A stretch of DNA of 7,361 nt, from contig CAOJHG010000098.1 in assembly GCA_948435975.1 (NCBI GenBank), positions 1-7,361 of the forward strand, written 5' to 3'. This document shows positions 5,891 to 7,361 of the stretch, piece after piece; positions within the stretch are counted from its first letter, which is position 1, and every line of letters starts with the position of its first letter. The position numbers and the translations under genes are program-made. The notes beneath the pieces were generated by a model. The model was not told the DNA's origin and did no database searches. It saw nothing but the letters and a program-made list of their open reading frames with translations. This DNA comes from an uncultured Oscillibacter sp. Lineage in GTDB: Bacteria; Bacillota; Clostridia; Oscillospirales; Oscillospiraceae.

Positions 5891-6016
5891 CCTTGAAATC
5901 AGAATGGCTTCTTCTGGTGGCGGGCGAATTATGAAAAATTCTGCCTGGCAACTTTTTGAGAAAAACCGCGCCCGTCCTCGGGAAAAGGCGGGAAAGGTTC
6001 TTTGACGGCGGAAGAC

Positions 6017-6045
6017 TTGAACCAAAGGATTTCCTGTGCTATAAT
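6017..6045 (+). promoter_or_regulatory. Promoter of the parE-like gene (extended -10)
   Basis: TTGAAC (6017-6022) and a perfect TATAAT (6040-6045) are separated by 17 bases, and TG at 6037-6038 makes an extended -10. The start would be near 6052, so the leader before the ATG at 6205 is unusually long at about 150 bases. Confidence 0.82.
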
Positions 6046-6051
6046 AAGCCA

Positions 6052-6204
6052 AGAGTGGTGGTTATGTTCGATTATGCGCGCCGTTTCCCAGGCGCGTGGG
6101 AAACCACCCAGCCGGCAGGACATTGGCACTTATTTTTTGCCGCCGGCTGCAAATCATACCGGAGAGAGGCCGGAGGAGAGAAAATCCGCCGGTCAGGAGG
6201 AACT
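6052..6204 (+). promoter_or_regulatory. Structured 5' leader of the parE-like gene
   Basis: Four contiguous blocks, CGCGCC (6077-6082), GTTTCCCA (6083-6090), GGCGCG (6091-6096) and TGGGAAAC (6097-6104), form an A-B-A'-B' order: A pairs perfectly with A', B with B', and the two hairpins exclude each other. Next come CAGCCGGC (6109-6116) with GCCGGCTG (6142-6149), then ACCGG (6158-6162) with CCGGT (6189-6193), which ends one base before AGGAGG at 6195-6200. This resembles a regulatory leader but matches no riboswitch class I know. The stretch from ATG 6064 is also open in frame with parE. Confidence 0.5.
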
Positions 6205-7361
6205 ATGCCAAAAAAACAAGACTACGGCAACGACAGCATTTCCGCCTTGAAGGGCGCAGACCGGGTTCGGAAGCGGCCCGGCGTCATTTTCGGCTCCGAC
6301 GGCCTGGACGGCTGTGAGCACGCGGTATTCGAGATCTTATCCAACTCCATCGACGAGGCCAGGGAGGGACATGGCGCTTCCATCACCGTCACACGCTTCC
6401 TGGATCGCAGCGTGGAAGTCGAGGACGCTGGCCGGGGCTGCCCTGTGGACTGGAACGAGAAGGAGCAGCGCTGGAACTGGGAGCTGGTCTTCTGCGAGCT
6501 CTACGCCGGCGGCAAATACGACAACGTTTCCGGGGATAACTACGAATTCTCTCTGGGCTTGAACGGCCTGGGCTCCTGCGCGACGCAGTACGCTTCCCGC
6601 TATATGGATGTGACCGTCTGGCGGGATGGGTTTGAGTACCGCCTTCGTTTTGAGCGGGGGGAAATCGTAGGAGAACTGCAAAAGACCCCTCTGCCCAGAA
6701 ACCAGGCGAAGAAGACCGGCACCCGCACCCGCTGGCTTCCCGACCTGGATGTGTTCACGGACATCGCTATTCCGGCGGACTACTTCACCGGCGTCATGAA
6801 ACGGCAGGCGGTGGTGAACGCCGGGGTCCGCTTCCACTTCCGGAACGAAACGGAGGCGGGGCGGTTTGAGGAGACGGAGTTCTTTTATGAAAACGGCGTG
6901 GCGGACTATGTGGCGGAGCTGGCGGGCGAGAACGGACTGACGGCGCCGGTGTTCTGGCAGGCTGAGAAGAAAGGGCGTGACCGGGCGGACAAGACGGACT
7001 ACAAGGTGAAGCTCTCCGCCGCCTTCTGCTTCTCCAACAAGGTCAATGTGGTGGAGCACTACCACAACTCCAGCTGGCTGGAGCACGGCGGCAGTCCTGA
7101 AAAAGCGGCGAAGTCTGCGTTTGTGTCCGCTATCGACAAGTATCTGCGGGACCAGGGGAAATACCAGAAGAACGAGAGCAGGATCACCTGGGCCGACGTG
7201 GAGGATTGTCTGGTGCTGGTGACGAACAACTTCTCCACCCAGACCTCCTATGAGAATCAGACCAAAAAGGCCATTACCAACAAGTTCATCTATGAGGCCA
7301 TGACCGATTTTTTAAAGCACCAGCTGGAAATTTACTTTTTGGAAAACCCGGTGGACGCCGG
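6205..7361 (+). CDS. parE: Type IIA topoisomerase B subunit, ParE/GyrB-like (runs off right edge)
   Basis: This is the ATPase subunit of a type II topoisomerase that, with a ParC/GyrA-type partner, passes one DNA duplex through another. The visible 385 residues cover the GHKL ATPase and transducer domains; the TOPRIM domain is beyond the edge. Seen: catalytic Glu43 and Asn47 in EILSNSIDEA, Asp74 in EDAGRG, a glycine-rich lid GLNGLGS (118-124), and QTK (352-354), whose Lys354 matches GyrB Lys337. VEHYHNSSWLEHGG (about 283-296) stands where GyrB and ParE usually have a short EGGTHEEG-like loop, so this is the divergent ParE-like group of Clostridia rather than the gyrB next to dnaA. The ATG at 6205 has AGGAGG four bases upstream and gives the family N-terminus (YGNDSISALKGADRVRKRPG). 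A parC-like gene probably follows, unseen. The topoisomerase family is sure; gyrB versus parE naming is less so. Confidence 0.9.
   Translation, partial: MPKKQDYGNDSISALKGADRVRKRPGVIFGSDGLDGCEHAVFEILSNSIDEAREGHGASITVTRFLDRSVEVEDAGRGCPVDWNEKEQRWNWELVFCELYAGGKYDNVSGDNYEFSLGLNGLGSCATQYASRYMDVTVWRDGFEYRLRFERGEIVGELQKTPLPRNQAKKTGTRTRWLPDLDVFTDIAIPADYFTGVMKRQAVVNAGVRFHFRNETEAGRFEETEFFYENGVADYVAELAGENGLTAPVFWQAEKKGRDRADKTDYKVKLSAAFCFSNKVNVVEHYHNSSWLEHGGSPEKAAKSAFVSAIDKYLRDQGKYQKNESRITWADVEDCLVLVTNNFSTQTSYENQTKKAITNKFIYEAMTDFLKHQLEIYFLENPVDA

Larger units (their letters stand above)
5709..6016. other. Non-coding divergent gap between degV and parE promoters
   Basis: About 300 bases with no gene I can support on either strand. 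A 115-codon minus-strand frame (5705-6052) has no good ribosome binding site, resembles no family I know, and covers the degV -35. Present instead are short repeats: a palindrome ATCCC-A-GGGAT (5726-5736), a GGGAAC/GTTCCC cluster (5751-5823) and TGTGGAAAA words (5861-5890). Confidence 0.6.

Noticed and set aside
5709..5900. A chromosomal replication origin
   Set aside because: The TGTGGAAAA words are imperfect DnaA boxes, and dnaA, dnaN, rpmH and an AT-rich unwinding region are not present next to them.
5705..6052. A 115-codon minus-strand frame in the degV-parE gap
   Set aside because: Composition is unlike a real protein, there is no clear ribosome binding site, and it overlaps the degV and parE promoters.
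1..7361. A new defence, mobile or multi-gene system
   Set aside because: All seven genes belong to known housekeeping families, composition is even across them, and I saw no integrase, transposase, terminal repeats or CRISPR-like array.

Overview
The window looks like ordinary chromosome from a fairly GC-rich member of the Firmicutes class Clostridia. The evidence is an HPr with both His15 and Ser46, a long-form hibernation factor, sigma-A-type promoters with 17-base spacers, strong AGGAGG-like ribosome binding sites, a DegV protein and a clostridial-type ParE/GyrB. An Oscillospiraceae-like host (Oscillibacter or Flavonifractor type) is my best guess, from general resemblance only. I see no phage, transposon, CRISPR, tRNA or rRNA.

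Layout. On the minus strand, bases 1-736 hold the N-terminal part of an HscC-type Hsp70, and 912-1457 holds long-form hpf. Each has its own promoter, and a UUCG-loop terminator lies between them. Divergent from hpf, across a 368-base AT-rich gap, is ptsH (HPr, 1826-2089) with a good promoter and a good terminator. The plus strand continues with nfi (endonuclease V, 2161-2889) and uvrC (2886-4739), joined by an ATGA stop/start overlap. Converging on uvrC is degV (4796-5635, minus), with a 9-base-pair hairpin between the two 3' ends. A 569-base gap (5636-6204) separates divergent degV from a ParE/GyrB-like topoisomerase B subunit that begins at 6205 and runs off the right edge.

How the genes fit together. 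hscC and hpf are stress and stationary-phase functions. ptsH is the PTS phosphocarrier and, through Ser46, a signal for carbon catabolite control. nfi and uvrC are a two-gene DNA repair unit covering deaminated bases and bulky lesions. degV probably delivers fatty acids for lipid metabolism. The parE-like gene supplies the ATPase subunit of a type II topoisomerase.

The coding content is conventional; the least explained signals are non-coding. The most unusual is the parE leader, which contains four contiguous blocks in the order A-B-A'-B' (6077-6104), two mutually exclusive perfect hairpins, followed by further GC-rich stems reaching to the ribosome binding site. Also notable are a 7+7 inverted repeat between the degV promoter and its ribosome binding site, a cluster of DnaA-box-like words, and a GGGAAC/GTTCCC repeat cluster in the degV-parE gap. 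I found no convincing new multi-gene system.
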